Source: Granulicella sp. L60
GTDB lineage: Bacteria > Acidobacteriota > Terriglobia > Terriglobales > Acidobacteriaceae
Assembly (NCBI RefSeq): GCF_009765825.1
Contig: NZ_LMUR01000003.1
Coordinates: forward strand, 64,406 to 97,737
Length of the DNA: 33,332 nt
Reading direction: 5' to 3'
Each line of letters begins with the position of its first letter. Position 1 is the stretch's first letter. A model generated the notes under the pieces. The model searched no databases. It had not been told where the DNA came from and saw nothing but the letters and a program-made list of their open reading frames with translations. The position numbers and the translations under genes are program-made. Positions 16,645 to 25,822 of the stretch are shown here, in pieces.

Positions 16645-16690
16645 TATAGCTAAGTTGTTTATTTGTAGTGAGATGTGAAAAATGGTGACT

Positions 16691-16745
16691 GTAAATATTT
16701 GCAAACAAATGGGTTGCGGGTAAATATTTCATAACAAACGGGATG
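16691..16745 (+). repeat. Imperfect 26-bp direct repeat, AT-rich
   Basis: Two units (16691-16716 and 16720-16745) start with GTAAATATTT and share 21 of 26 positions, including ACAAA and GGG near the end. They are separated by three bases, a 29-base period. The segment is markedly AT-rich against the local background. No gene lies nearby on this strand. Confidence 0.8.
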
Positions 16746-17050
16746 GGATGTTTTGTTGCTCCCCTCGAATGCCATGTGTCTGTGTGTTTGATTATTTTTC
16801 CACTATCTCAAGGATAAAGGATTGGGGATAACTACTACGCAACGTGATTCTGCTGGATTGGCGCGGGGTTTCGCTAGTTTGGGGCTTGACAGGTTTTGGG
16901 TGGAAGGGCGGTTGGCGGGTGGTGGACCGGCATGGCTGTTTCGCAGTTGGTGTGGAGCAAAAATAAAGACAACAATACAGGGGTTTTTGGCTACGCTCAG
17001 CGTGACGACAGTTTGTGCCATGCTACGAGTTTTTTGGCGGCAGGTAGGAA

Positions 17051-17117
17051 GGCATGTCTCAGGGGCTGAAGCCCCCATTTTTTGCGAGACTTAAACCGAA
17101 GGCTAAAGCCTTGGGCT
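17051..17117 (+). repeat. Double-hairpin repeat (GGGGCT / AAGGCT), copy 1
   Basis: Two stem-loops, GGGGC-TGAA-GCCCC and AAGGC-TAAA-GCCTT, separated by about 24 bases containing GCGAGAC. Related copies lie at 27096-27169 and 27891-27966. Similar palindromes are familiar to me from acidobacterial genomes, but I could not check this. Confidence 0.8.
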
Positions 17118-17210
17118 ATCTCAAAAGCAAAAGCACTAGACCTCCAGCGGCTGAAACCGCTCCCCAAAGTTGGGCTGTCCGGTTGGATGAAAGAACAGGC
17201 AAAGGCAACC

Positions 17211-17299
17211 GCAGATCCCTACGGGATGACAAACAAAAAGACAGGCAACGGCAAAGGCAACAGCAAGAACAACCGCAGGTCCCTGCGGGGATGACAAAC
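17211..17299 (+). repeat. Two GATCCC...GGGATGACA palindromic repeats
   Basis: GCAGATCCCTACGGGATGAC (17211-17230) and GCAGGTCCCTGCGGGGATGA (17275-17294) are two members of a family seen also near 23.7 kb and 28.0 kb. Between them is a simple GGCAA/CAGCA-rich spacer. Confidence 0.75.
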
Positions 17300-17398
17300 G
17301 AAAGGCAAAACGAAAAGGCAAATCAAAAAGATTAATCAAAGGGCAAAACAAAAGGAAGGCAAAGGAGGGTTTTGGCGAGGATTGCGGCGATCCTGGTA

Positions 17399-19852
17399 TC
17401 ACTCCGTCTTCAGGGCTTTGATTGGATCGACGGAGGCTGCGCGCCAGGCGGGTAGGAGGGCGGCGAGGAGGGCGACGGCGAGGATGGCCGCGATGCTGGT
17501 GGCGATGGCGATGGGGTCGGCTGTTCTGGTCTCGTAGAGGAGGGTGCGGACCCAGCGGGTGACCACGAGGGCGAGGGCGAGTCCGACGAAGATTCCGGCT
17601 ACGACCGGTACTGCTGCCTGGCGCGTGACCAGACGCATGAGGGTGGCTTTGCCGGAGCCGAGGGCGATGCGAATGCCGAACTCCTGCTCCCGCAGCGAGA
17701 CTGAGTAGGCGAGTACACCGTAGATGCCCAGCAGGGCGAGCAGGAGCGCGGCGAGGCCGAAGCCGGCGAGAAGCATGGTCTGGAAGCGTTCGGTCGCAAC
17801 CGAGTCGTTGACCTGATCGTCGAGCGATTTGAGGACAGGGAGTGCGACCTGCGGATCGATCTTCCAGATCTCGCGGCGGATGGAGTCGGCGAGCGCGGAG
17901 GTGGGCGCAGGGCTGCGGACGAGGAAGTAGGCGCGCCACCAGGGGTTCTGCCAGTAGGGCAGATAGATCATGTTCGCGGTCTTCTTGAGGTCGTTGATGC
18001 GTGCGTCGGCGACGACACCGACGACGGTGAACGTCTCTACGTCGCCGGTGGTGAAGGTCTTGCCGAGTGGGTCTTCATCGGGCCATATGGCGCGAGCGGT
18101 CTGTTGCGAGATGAGGGCGTTGGTGGTGTGATCGCGATCGGAGGCCTGAAGGTTTCGGCCGGCGACGAGGGGGATCTTGAGGGTGTCGATGTAGCTGGGG
18201 CTGACCCAGCGCACGTTGGCGCTTGGTTCCTGATTCTTGGGGAGGGGATGGTCGGGCCTGAGGATGCCGTCGATCCAGGTCTCGCCGGCGAGCGGCATCT
18301 CGCTGGTCATGGCGACGGAGGTGACGCCGGGAAGCTGGCCGAGGCTGGCGAGGGCGCGGTCGATGAAGGCGGCTCGTACGGTGTCGGAGTGGGGGAGCTT
18401 GTCGCCGTACTGCGGGGCGTAGAGGTCTACCTGGGCGAGGGTAGTGTGGCGGGAGTCGAAGGCGCGCTGCTGGGTGAGGAGGTGGGAGAAGCTGCGCATG
18501 AGCAGGCCGGTGACGATGAGCAGGACGACGGTGCAGGCGACCTCTCCAGCGACGAGCAGGTTGCGGGTGTGGAGGCCTTGCCGGGAGTTGGCGGCGCGGT
18601 TGGAGTTGGCCTGCATGGCGGATTGGGGATCGACACGCATGGAACGCAGGGCAGGGAGTGCTCCGGAGAGCATGGCGGTAAGGATGGACAGGCCAGCGGC
18701 GACCAATAGGATGGGCAGGCTTACGTGGGTCTCGTTGAGGCGGGGAAGGCTGGATGGAGCTGCGGCGACGATGAGCCGCACGCCGGTGAAGGAGAGCAGG
18801 ATGCCGAGTGCTCCTCCGATGACGGCGAGGACGAGGCTGTCCATCCATGCGGCGCGTACGAGCCGCTTACGGCTTGCACCGAGCGCGGCTCGAACGGCGA
18901 TCTCCCGTTCGCGTGCGACGGAGCGTGCCAGTTGAAGATTTGCGAGGTTGACGCAGCCGATGAGAAGCACCGCGCCTACCGCGGCGAGCAGGAGCCAGAG
19001 GGCTGTGCTGATGCGGCCTGCGACCTCCTGCTTGAGCGATTCGACGACGATCCATGGATGTATAGAGAGGTGGGCGTTGCGCGCGAAGGCCTGTTGCAGA
19101 CCGCCGAGTTCGCTCTCTACCTGAGCGAGCGAGACGTCCGGCTTGAGACGGGCGATGACGATGAAGTCGTATCCGCCGGTATCGTTCATGAAGCTTGGTG
19201 AAGGCACGAGGGGTTGAAAGATCTCGTAGGAAGGAGCGTCGCGCTGGGAGACGGCGGTGGGCAGCTCGTTCATGTGGGGAAAGCTGAATGTCTTGGGCAG
19301 GACGCCGACGACGGTCTGCGGAGTTCCACCGACTGCGAGGGTGCGGCCGATGACGTTGGGGTCGCCGGCGAAGTATCGCTGCCAGGCGCTCCAGGTGATG
19401 ATGGCTACGTTATCGTGTCCTTCGGTTGCTTCGTCGGGGAGAAAGCTGCGGCCGAGGATGGGGGTGACGCCGAGGACGGAGAAGAAGTCGGGCGATATGT
19501 TGAGGCCGCCTATGATCTCGGGGTGGTCGGTGCCGGAGGAGACGCTGAAGGTTCTGTTGTTGAAGATGGCGGAGTCGGCGAGGGTGTTGGCGTTGGATCT
19601 CCAGTTGAGGTAGTGCTTGTAGTTGTCGGGGAAGGGCGCGTAGTTGTGTTCGCGGGTTGTCTCGCGCAGGACGACGAGGCGATTTGATTCGGGGAAGTCG
19701 AAGGGTTTGAGCAGGACGGAGTTTACGACGCTGAAGACGGCGGTGACGGAGGCGATTCCGAGGGCGAGCGTAAGGATGGCGGTGAGCGCGAAGCCAGGTG
19801 ACTTGCGCAGGGTGCGGATGCTGAAGCGTAGATCCTGAAGCAGCGCCTGCAT
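17399..19852 (-). CDS. ADOP-family ABC permease (MacB/FtsX-like)
   Basis: 817-aa membrane protein of the acidobacterial duplicated orphan permease group: two MacB/FtsX units fused in one chain, encoded without an ATPase partner. The N-terminal signature LLQDLRFSIRTLRKSPGFAL is followed by the first helix, a MacB periplasmic domain, then an FtsX unit (LLLAAVGAVLLIGCVNLANL and REREIAVRAALGASRKRL). A second periplasmic domain follows, and the last FtsX unit contains LLGIYGVLAYSVSLREQEFG and IRIALGS. It ends PAWRAASVDPIKALKTE, the usual C-terminus. ATG 19852 has AGAGGA seven bases upstream. These proteins are thought to be export or mechanotransmission permeases; the substrate is unknown. No ATP-binding gene is in the window. 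Confidence 0.95.
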   Translation of the reverse strand: MQALLQDLRFSIRTLRKSPGFALTAILTLALGIASVTAVFSVVNSVLLKPFDFPESNRLVVLRETTREHNYAPFPDNYKHYLNWRSNANTLADSAIFNNRTFSVSSGTDHPEIIGGLNISPDFFSVLGVTPILGRSFLPDEATEGHDNVAIITWSAWQRYFAGDPNVIGRTLAVGGTPQTVVGVLPKTFSFPHMNELPTAVSQRDAPSYEIFQPLVPSPSFMNDTGGYDFIVIARLKPDVSLAQVESELGGLQQAFARNAHLSIHPWIVVESLKQEVAGRISTALWLLLAAVGAVLLIGCVNLANLQLARSVAREREIAVRAALGASRKRLVRAAWMDSLVLAVIGGALGILLSFTGVRLIVAAAPSSLPRLNETHVSLPILLVAAGLSILTAMLSGALPALRSMRVDPQSAMQANSNRAANSRQGLHTRNLLVAGEVACTVVLLIVTGLLMRSFSHLLTQQRAFDSRHTTLAQVDLYAPQYGDKLPHSDTVRAAFIDRALASLGQLPGVTSVAMTSEMPLAGETWIDGILRPDHPLPKNQEPSANVRWVSPSYIDTLKIPLVAGRNLQASDRDHTTNALISQQTARAIWPDEDPLGKTFTTGDVETFTVVGVVADARINDLKKTANMIYLPYWQNPWWRAYFLVRSPAPTSALADSIRREIWKIDPQVALPVLKSLDDQVNDSVATERFQTMLLAGFGLAALLLALLGIYGVLAYSVSLREQEFGIRIALGSGKATLMRLVTRQAAVPVVAGIFVGLALALVVTRWVRTLLYETRTADPIAIATSIAAILAVALLAALLPAWRAASVDPIKALKTE

Positions 19853-20217
19853 GGGTGTTCCTCTCTCTTGCATAGACGATGGGCGCTAGGGAGAGAGCAC
19901 TTTTTTAGCCAAAGTTTCTAGGGGGAAGTGTTTTGGTTTCAGGTGGTTGGGTTTGCGGGTGGGCAGGAGGCTGTCCGGAATTGAGAATGCGTGTTCGTGC
20001 GTGGACAGTTTTTTATTGATGCAGCGCTTTCATTATGCGTAGCTGTGCGGTCGAGAATAAGTCGCTTTCTTTATTTGTAGAGCTAGGCGGTTCGAGAAAT
20101 ATAGGGGTTCTTCGCTTCGCTCAGAATGACGACAATTTTCTAATCTCGACAGCAATGAAGACCTCTAGTGAACGGTTTTCATTGATGCTTAGCGATGGGT
20201 GGAAGGTCCGCTCGATT
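19853..20217. other. Intergenic region between permease and VWA gene
   Basis: 365 bases without a credible gene. It holds a CTTCGCTTCGCTCAGAATGA repeat remnant near 20109 and a duplicated 14-mer TGAACGGTTTTCAT at 20169-20182. The second copy of that 14-mer (20222-20235) forms the last codons of the VWA gene. The permease promoter should lie at the left end, but I cannot define it. Confidence 0.5.
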
Positions 20218-21462
20218 CTAATGAACGGTTTTCATGCGGCGGGACATGAAGTCCATGAGGAGATAGTTGCCGAGGTTTTCAGGGGTGGTGAAGTAGGCTT
20301 TGCCGCGGCACATGGCAGAGACTTGTTGCACGAACTGGACGAGGGAGAAGTCGCTGGCGAGCATGAAGGTGTTGATCATGATGTTGGCGCGCTTGCAGCG
20401 GCTGACCTCTTCGAGGGTCTCGGAGATGACGAGGGGATCGAGGCCGAAGGCGTTCTTGTAGATGCGGCCGTCGGGGAGGGTGAGGGCAGAGGGCTTGCCG
20501 TCGGTGATCATGACGATCTGCTTCATGTCTTTATTCTGGCGGGCGAGGATGCGCTGGGCCATGCGGAGGCCTTCGCGGGTGTTGGTGTAGTGCGGGCCGA
20601 CTTTGACGCGGGAGAGCTGGGAGACGGGGATCTCTTCGGCGGTGTCGTGGAAGAGGACGAGGTTGAGGGTGTCGCCGGGGAACTGGGTGCGGATGAGGTG
20701 GGCGAGGGCCATGGCGACGCGCTTGGCGGGGGTGAAGCGGTCTTCGCCGTAGAGGATCATGGAGTGGGAGCAGTCGAGCAGGACGACGGTGGCGCAGGAG
20801 GATTGGTAGTCGGACTGGTGGACGTGGATGTCGGAGTGGAAGATGTTGAGGGGGGCGTGCTCTTCGCCTTCGATGGCGGTGGCGAGGCCTTCGCGGGCGA
20901 AGACGGAGGAGAGGGTGGCGGTGATGTCGAGGTTGAGGGTGTCGCCGAACTCGTAGAGCTTGGAGGAGCCGTTGGTCTCGACACCGGCGGCTTCGTGGCG
21001 GGTGTCGTGGCGGCCGAGGTTGGATTTTCCGAGGGGGCCGAGGAGCTCGCGGAGGGCCTTGTAGCCGAGGAAGTCCATGCCCTTGTCGGTGACCTCGAAG
21101 CGAGCTTCGCCGTTGCCGTCGCCTTGTTCGCCCTGGCCTTGCTCGGGCTGCTCGGCGTTGATGAAGTTTTGCTCCTGCATCTTCTCGATGATTTGGTCGA
21201 TGAGTTCTTCGACCTGGTCTTCGGAGAGGGCTTCGTATTTTTCCTGGGCTTCTTCGTCGAAGAGATCGCCGGACTCGAGGGCTTGCTTGATGGCTTCGCG
21301 GAGGTTCTCCATGGTCTGGTCGCCGTCGAACTCCTGGAAGCGGGACATGGGGTCGTTGAAGCCGGAGTCGAGGAGGAAGTCGGACAGGGCCTGCATGAGG
21401 TCTTCAAGGCCGAAGGAGGAGGCGAGGTCGCCGGTGAATTTGGTATAGCGGATGCGCTTCAT
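20218..21462 (-). CDS. VWA-domain protein partner of a MoxR ATPase
   Basis: 414-aa cytosolic protein. Residues 1-200 are helical and charged, with an acidic/Gln-rich linker (about 103-120). A von Willebrand A domain follows, with an intact MIDAS motif: D230-x-S232-x-S234 in LLDCSHSM, a threonine in [10 protein letters not shown], and aspartate in MITDGKPS. It is a CoxE/magnesium-chelatase-D-like architecture. VWA proteins of this class work with MoxR AAA+ ATPases as metal-dependent chaperones or cofactor inserters. It is the third gene of an operon with a MoxR ATPase, nine bases after the small secreted protein, with AGGT eight bases before its ATG. The client protein is unknown. Confidence 0.9.
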   Translation of the reverse strand: MKRIRYTKFTGDLASSFGLEDLMQALSDFLLDSGFNDPMSRFQEFDGDQTMENLREAIKQALESGDLFDEEAQEKYEALSEDQVEELIDQIIEKMQEQNFINAEQPEQGQGEQGDGNGEARFEVTDKGMDFLGYKALRELLGPLGKSNLGRHDTRHEAAGVETNGSSKLYEFGDTLNLDITATLSSVFAREGLATAIEGEEHAPLNIFHSDIHVHQSDYQSSCATVVLLDCSHSMILYGEDRFTPAKRVAMALAHLIRTQFPGDTLNLVLFHDTAEEIPVSQLSRVKVGPHYTNTREGLRMAQRILARQNKDMKQIVMITDGKPSALTLPDGRIYKNAFGLDPLVISETLEEVSRCKRANIMINTFMLASDFSLVQFVQQVSAMCRGKAYFTTPENLGNYLLMDFMSRRMKTVH

Positions 21463-21471
21463 GGATTGGAC

Positions 21472-21891
21472 CTAGTGGACCCAGTGGGTGTTGACCACGG
21501 TGAGGTTCGGGCAGCCGGCTTTGTTTGCGAGCTGCTTGTCGGTGGGGGTGGCTGCGTGTGAGCTTTCCTTTATTTTGGACTGGAAAGCTTTGATGTTGTC
21601 GTAGCGGAAGACCTGGCAGCCGCGCATGAAGTCGACGATCTCGCCGGTGGTGCGGTCGATGGAGTACATGCGGACGAGGTGAGCTTTTTTGTAGACGCCG
21701 ATGGAGTCGAAGCCGTCGTCGGTGTCGGGCTTCATGGGATCGAGGGTGTAGTCGGGGTTGCCGAGGGGCCAGCCTTCGTCGTGGGCGAGGATGGTGGCGA
21801 TGTCGGTGAGCTGCTGGGCGGGGATGTGGGGGCGCGGCTTCGCCGCTGTTGTGGTGAGAGCGAGAAGCGCGAGGGTGGAGGCTAGGAGCAT
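21472..21891 (-). CDS. Small secreted protein, function unknown
   Basis: 139 aa with an N-terminal signal peptide (MLLASTLALLALTTTAA, cleavage probably near AKP). The mature part has two cysteines (in RGCQVF and KAGCPN) that could form a disulfide. I do not recognise the family. It sits between the MoxR ATPase (54 bases upstream) and the VWA gene (nine bases downstream), all on the minus strand, so it is part of that operon. GGAAAG lies about seven bases before the ATG. A secreted partner inside a cytosolic MoxR/VWA operon is odd; it may be a client or simply co-transcribed. Confidence 0.8.
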   Translation of the reverse strand: MLLASTLALLALTTTAAKPRPHIPAQQLTDIATILAHDEGWPLGNPDYTLDPMKPDTDDGFDSIGVYKKAHLVRMYSIDRTTGEIVDFMRGCQVFRYDNIKAFQSKIKESSHAATPTDKQLANKAGCPNLTVVNTHWVH

Positions 21892-21945
21892 GAGATTCTT
21901 TCCGGAGGCGCGCCCTTCGTTGTCATGGGCCGTGGATGCGCGGTT

Positions 21946-23481
<1,536 letters not shown>

Positions 23482-23487
23482 GGTTCA

Positions 23488-23493
23488 AGTATA
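23488..23493 (-). promoter_or_regulatory. -10 hexamer of the MoxR operon, leaderless geometry
   Basis: On the minus strand TATACT is followed by TGAACC and then ATG. Transcription starting the usual distance from this box would begin at the ATG itself. There is no ribosome-binding site. The -35 region (ACCTTT at 17-base spacing) is poor. Same geometry as rph. Confidence 0.45.
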
Positions 23494-23803
23494 GATGTTT
23501 GGCGGGGATGAAAGGTTCGGGTTGATACGCAAGGAGTTTGATGGAGCGTGAAAATCAGGACTTCCAGGTGAGTCTGGCGATGGCAGATGGCGTGTGCGGG
23601 GCCAGAAAGCAGATTCCTTTGCTTCGCTGCGGAGTGACAACCATGAAGAACAGGCAACAGCTAGGATAGCGGTAAACACAGATTCCCTTCGGGAATGACA
23701 ACAGAAAAGCAAAGACAAACGCAGGTCCTTCGACTACACCTCTCGCGGTGATGCTGCGAGAGGTGTCGCTCAGGTTGACACCGTTTTTTGTTATTTAAGT
23801 GAG
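23494..23803. other. Palindrome-rich intergenic region before the MoxR operon
   Basis: About 310 bases holding three repeat-family members: an AGATTCC...GGAGTGACA form near 23610-23640, CAGATTCCCTTCGGGAATGA at 23679-23698, and a third split by a hairpin (23721-23781). No credible gene. Confidence 0.7.
23721..23781 (+). repeat. GATCC...ATGACA-type repeat interrupted by an 11-bp hairpin
   Basis: GCAGGTCCTTCGACT leads into a perfect hairpin, ACACCTCTCGC (23736-23746), loop GGTGATGCT, GCGAGAGGTGT (23756-23766), then CGCTCAGGTTGACA. It looks like the common CCTTCGACT...CGCTCAGGATGACA repeat with an extended stem. CCGTTTTTTG follows, so it may also terminate transcription on the plus strand. Confidence 0.7.
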
Positions 23804-24112
23804 CTAGGAGAGATCGTCGCGGAGGGCTTCCATCTCGGCGAGGGCGTGCTGGTTGCCGGTGCGGTTGGCGGCGGCGATGCCGTGGTGGAGACGGTCGAGG
23901 GCTTCGCCGGCGCGGCCGAGTTTGGCGAGGGTCTGGGCGGACATCTGGTAGGCGGGGACGTAGTCGGGGTTGTGCTGGAGGAGGGCGGAGAACTCGGTGA
24001 GCGCGGTGTCGGGGTTGCCCTGGCTGATGTGTTCCATAGCGAGGCCGTAGCGGGCGAAGGCGTTGGTGGGGTCGGCGGTGAGGATCTCGGAGAGGGCGGC
24101 GATCTTATCCAT
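23804..24112 (-). CDS. Small TPR-repeat protein
   Basis: 102 aa, nearly all tetratricopeptide repeat. Two or three TPR units are visible, with consensus positions in ADPTNAFARYGLAMEHISQG, NPDTALTEFSALLQHNPDYV and a helical end rich in Ala/Glu. No signal peptide or membrane segment, so it is a cytosolic protein-protein interaction module. No Shine-Dalgarno site is clear before the ATG. It is a single gene, divergent from the thioesterase. The partner is unknown. Confidence 0.88.
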   Translation of the reverse strand: MDKIAALSEILTADPTNAFARYGLAMEHISQGNPDTALTEFSALLQHNPDYVPAYQMSAQTLAKLGRAGEALDRLHHGIAAANRTGNQHALAEMEALRDDLS

Positions 24113-24243
24113 AGGTTGATGGTCGGCTGAAGGGGGAAGGATTGCAAGTTTGGGGGAGCGGCTCGCTCCGAGAATGTTTATCTTGCGTGCTAAAGCTGCG
24201 TGAGGTGGGGTGCCCGGAATCGTGGGGATTTAGACTTGTAGGT

Positions 24244-24765
24244 ATGAGCGAAGAAGTTGTGACGCGGACGGTGGCGGAGTCGCAGTCGGAGCGGAGCGAG
24301 ATTGTGCTGCCGGCGGACTCAAATGCGCTGGGAACCTTGTTTGGCGGGCGGTTGATGCAGTACATCGATCTGGTGGGGGCGATGGCGGCGAGTCGTCATG
24401 CGCGGGCGTTTACGGTGACGGCGAGTATGGACCATCTGGATTTTGTGGCTCCGGTGCGGGTGGGGGAGCTGCTGATTCTGAAGGCGAGCGTGAATCGAGC
24501 TTTCCGGACGAGTATGGAGGTTGGGGTTCGGGTGATGGTGGAGGATGTGCGGGAGCAGAAGTTGCGGCATGTCTCTTCGGCTTATCTGACGTTTGTGGCG
24601 GTGGATCGCGAGGGGAATCGGCTGGTGGTGCCGCAGGTGGTGCCGGAGACGGAGCATCAGAAGCGGCGGTACGAAGATGCTGGGCGGAGGCGCGAGATGC
24701 GGGCGGGAGAGACGCAGAGGAAGCGTGATATGCGGACGTCGCTGGGTGCGGGCTGGCATGTGTAG
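24244..24765 (+). CDS. Acyl-CoA thioesterase, hotdog fold (YciA/BACH-like)
   Basis: 173-aa cytosolic enzyme hydrolysing acyl-CoA thioesters. The hotdog active-site motif is intact: NALGTLFGGRLMQYIDLVGA (27-46), with the GG turn and Asp42. TASMDHLDFVAPVRVGELL, which shapes the CoA-binding helix entry, follows. The C-terminal 25 residues are Arg-rich and probably disordered. ATG 24244 has only GTAGGT just upstream; TAGACT seven bases before the ATG suggests a very short or absent leader. A longer in-frame form starting at 24142 has no support. Followed by the Mrp gene, 86 bases downstream. Confidence 0.9.
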   Translation: MSEEVVTRTVAESQSERSEIVLPADSNALGTLFGGRLMQYIDLVGAMAASRHARAFTVTASMDHLDFVAPVRVGELLILKASVNRAFRTSMEVGVRVMVEDVREQKLRHVSSAYLTFVAVDREGNRLVVPQVVPETEHQKRRYEDAGRRREMRAGETQRKRDMRTSLGAGWHV

Positions 24766-24851
24766 GGATTGATGGATTGCGAAGTTTTTGCGATTCGAAG
24801 AGATAGCTTGAGAACGACAACGTAAGGTAGTTGGTTTTTTAGGAGATGGTT

Positions 24852-25685
24852 ATGGGACATATGGGAGCAGGAGCACCTCAAGGGCCGCAGCCGTTGCCGG
24901 GAGTGGCGCATGTAGTGGCGGTTGGCAGCGGTAAGGGCGGGGTCGGGAAGACGACAGTGGCGGTGAACCTGGCGGTTGCGCTGGGGAGGCTGGGGTATCG
25001 CGTTGGATTGATCGATGCGGATATCTATGGGCCGAATGTGCCGATGATGCTTGGGGTTTCGCGTCAGCCGAACATCGTGGGGGAGAACCGGATTGAACCG
25101 ATTCTGTCGCATGGGGTGAAGTTTATCTCGGTGGGTTTGATCTCGCCGGGGGATAAGCCGATGGTGATGCGCGGGCCGATGTTGCATCAGATTATTCGTC
25201 AGTTTCTGCAGCAGGTGGATTGGGGAGAGTTGGATTACCTGATCGTCGATCTGCCGCCGGGGACGGGCGATGTGGTGATCTCGCTGGTGCAGACGGTGCC
25301 GCTGACCGGGGCGGTGGTGGTCTCGACGGGGTCGGGCGTGGCGCTGCAGGATGCGCGGAAGGCGCTGGAGATGTTCCACCAGGTGAAGGTGGAGGTGATC
25401 GGCATGGTGGAGAATATGTCGCAGATGACGCTGCCGGATGGGCAGGTGATCGACGTGTTTGGCGCTGGCGGGACGGAGCGGACGGCGGCGCAGTTTGGGC
25501 TGGAGTTTCTGGGAGCGGTGGAGCTGGATCCGCAGATTCGCGAGGGAGGGGATAAGGGGCTGCCGGTGGCGCTGGCGGGACCGGAGTCCAAGTTGGCGAG
25601 GAGCTTTTATGAGGTTGCGGCTAAGGTGGCGGCGAAGGCGAAGGAGATTGCGGATAAGAGTGAGGATGTGCTGGAGATCTCTTAG
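24852..25685 (+). CDS. mrp: Mrp/NBP35-family P-loop ATPase lacking the CxxC
   Basis: 277-aa ATPase of the Mrp (ApbC/NBP35) family, which carries and transfers 4Fe-4S clusters. The deviant Walker A GSGKGGVGKTT (25-35), IDADIYGPNVPMM and DYLIVDLPPGTGD are all present. Two things are missing: the N-terminal DUF59 domain found in many bacterial Mrp proteins, and the cluster-binding CPxC. Where relatives read ENMSYFxCPxCG, this protein reads ENMSQMTLPDGQVIDVFG (187 onward), with no cysteine. ATG 24852 is preferred over 24846 because AGGAG sits six bases upstream of it. Repeat copy D begins seven bases after the stop. Confidence 0.9.
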   Translation: MGHMGAGAPQGPQPLPGVAHVVAVGSGKGGVGKTTVAVNLAVALGRLGYRVGLIDADIYGPNVPMMLGVSRQPNIVGENRIEPILSHGVKFISVGLISPGDKPMVMRGPMLHQIIRQFLQQVDWGELDYLIVDLPPGTGDVVISLVQTVPLTGAVVVSTGSGVALQDARKALEMFHQVKVEVIGMVENMSQMTLPDGQVIDVFGAGGTERTAAQFGLEFLGAVELDPQIREGGDKGLPVALAGPESKLARSFYEVAAKVAAKAKEIADKSEDVLEIS

Positions 25686-25692
25686 AGGCGAT

Positions 25693-25738
25693 GTCCTGCC
25701 GGACGGGCCGCCTGCTCGGCGGGAGGTCACTTCGTGAC
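25693..25738 (+). repeat. Three-hairpin 46-bp repeat, copy D
   Basis: Identical to copy A over 46 bases. Starts seven bases after the mrp stop codon in sense orientation and is followed by TTTTGTG. The second module TCCTCCCGTTGGTCGG is at 25759-25774; its CCTCCCG is complementary to CGGGAGG in the core. It lies between mrp and hrcA. Confidence 0.9.
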
Positions 25739-25822
25739 TTTTGTGTCCCGTCGGGTGGTCCTCCCGTTGGTCGGAATTAGCGTGGCTTGACGGGTGGCGT
25801 AAGCTTGTGGGTGGAGGGGCGA

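Larger units (their letters stand above)
16746..17398. other. Gene-free region rich in short palindromes
   Basis: Between the convergent GH3 and permease genes. It contains a degenerate CGCTCAGCGTGACGACA tail near 16993, the first copy of the GGGGCT/AAGGCT hairpin pair (17051-17117), an AGCGG-CTGAAA-CCGCT hairpin near 17150, two GATCCC...GGGATGACA palindromes (17211-17231 and 17275-17299) and GGCAACAGC-type simple repeats. Several short open frames here are not credible genes. Confidence 0.7.

Noticed and set aside
17054..17335. Open frames across the repeat region after the GH3 gene
   Set aside because: They translate palindromic repeats and CAACAGC-like simple sequence; not credible proteins.
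20035..21561. 508-codon open frame on the plus strand opposite the VWA gene
   Set aside because: It is the antisense of a well-supported gene. The product is a Gly/Glu/Val-rich sequence caused by GC-rich codon use, with no recognisable domain.
25775..25822. Possible CIRCE operator (TTAGCGTGG...TGGCGTAAG) before hrcA
   Set aside because: The two halves are not inverted repeats of each other and match the CIRCE consensus only in TTAGC.
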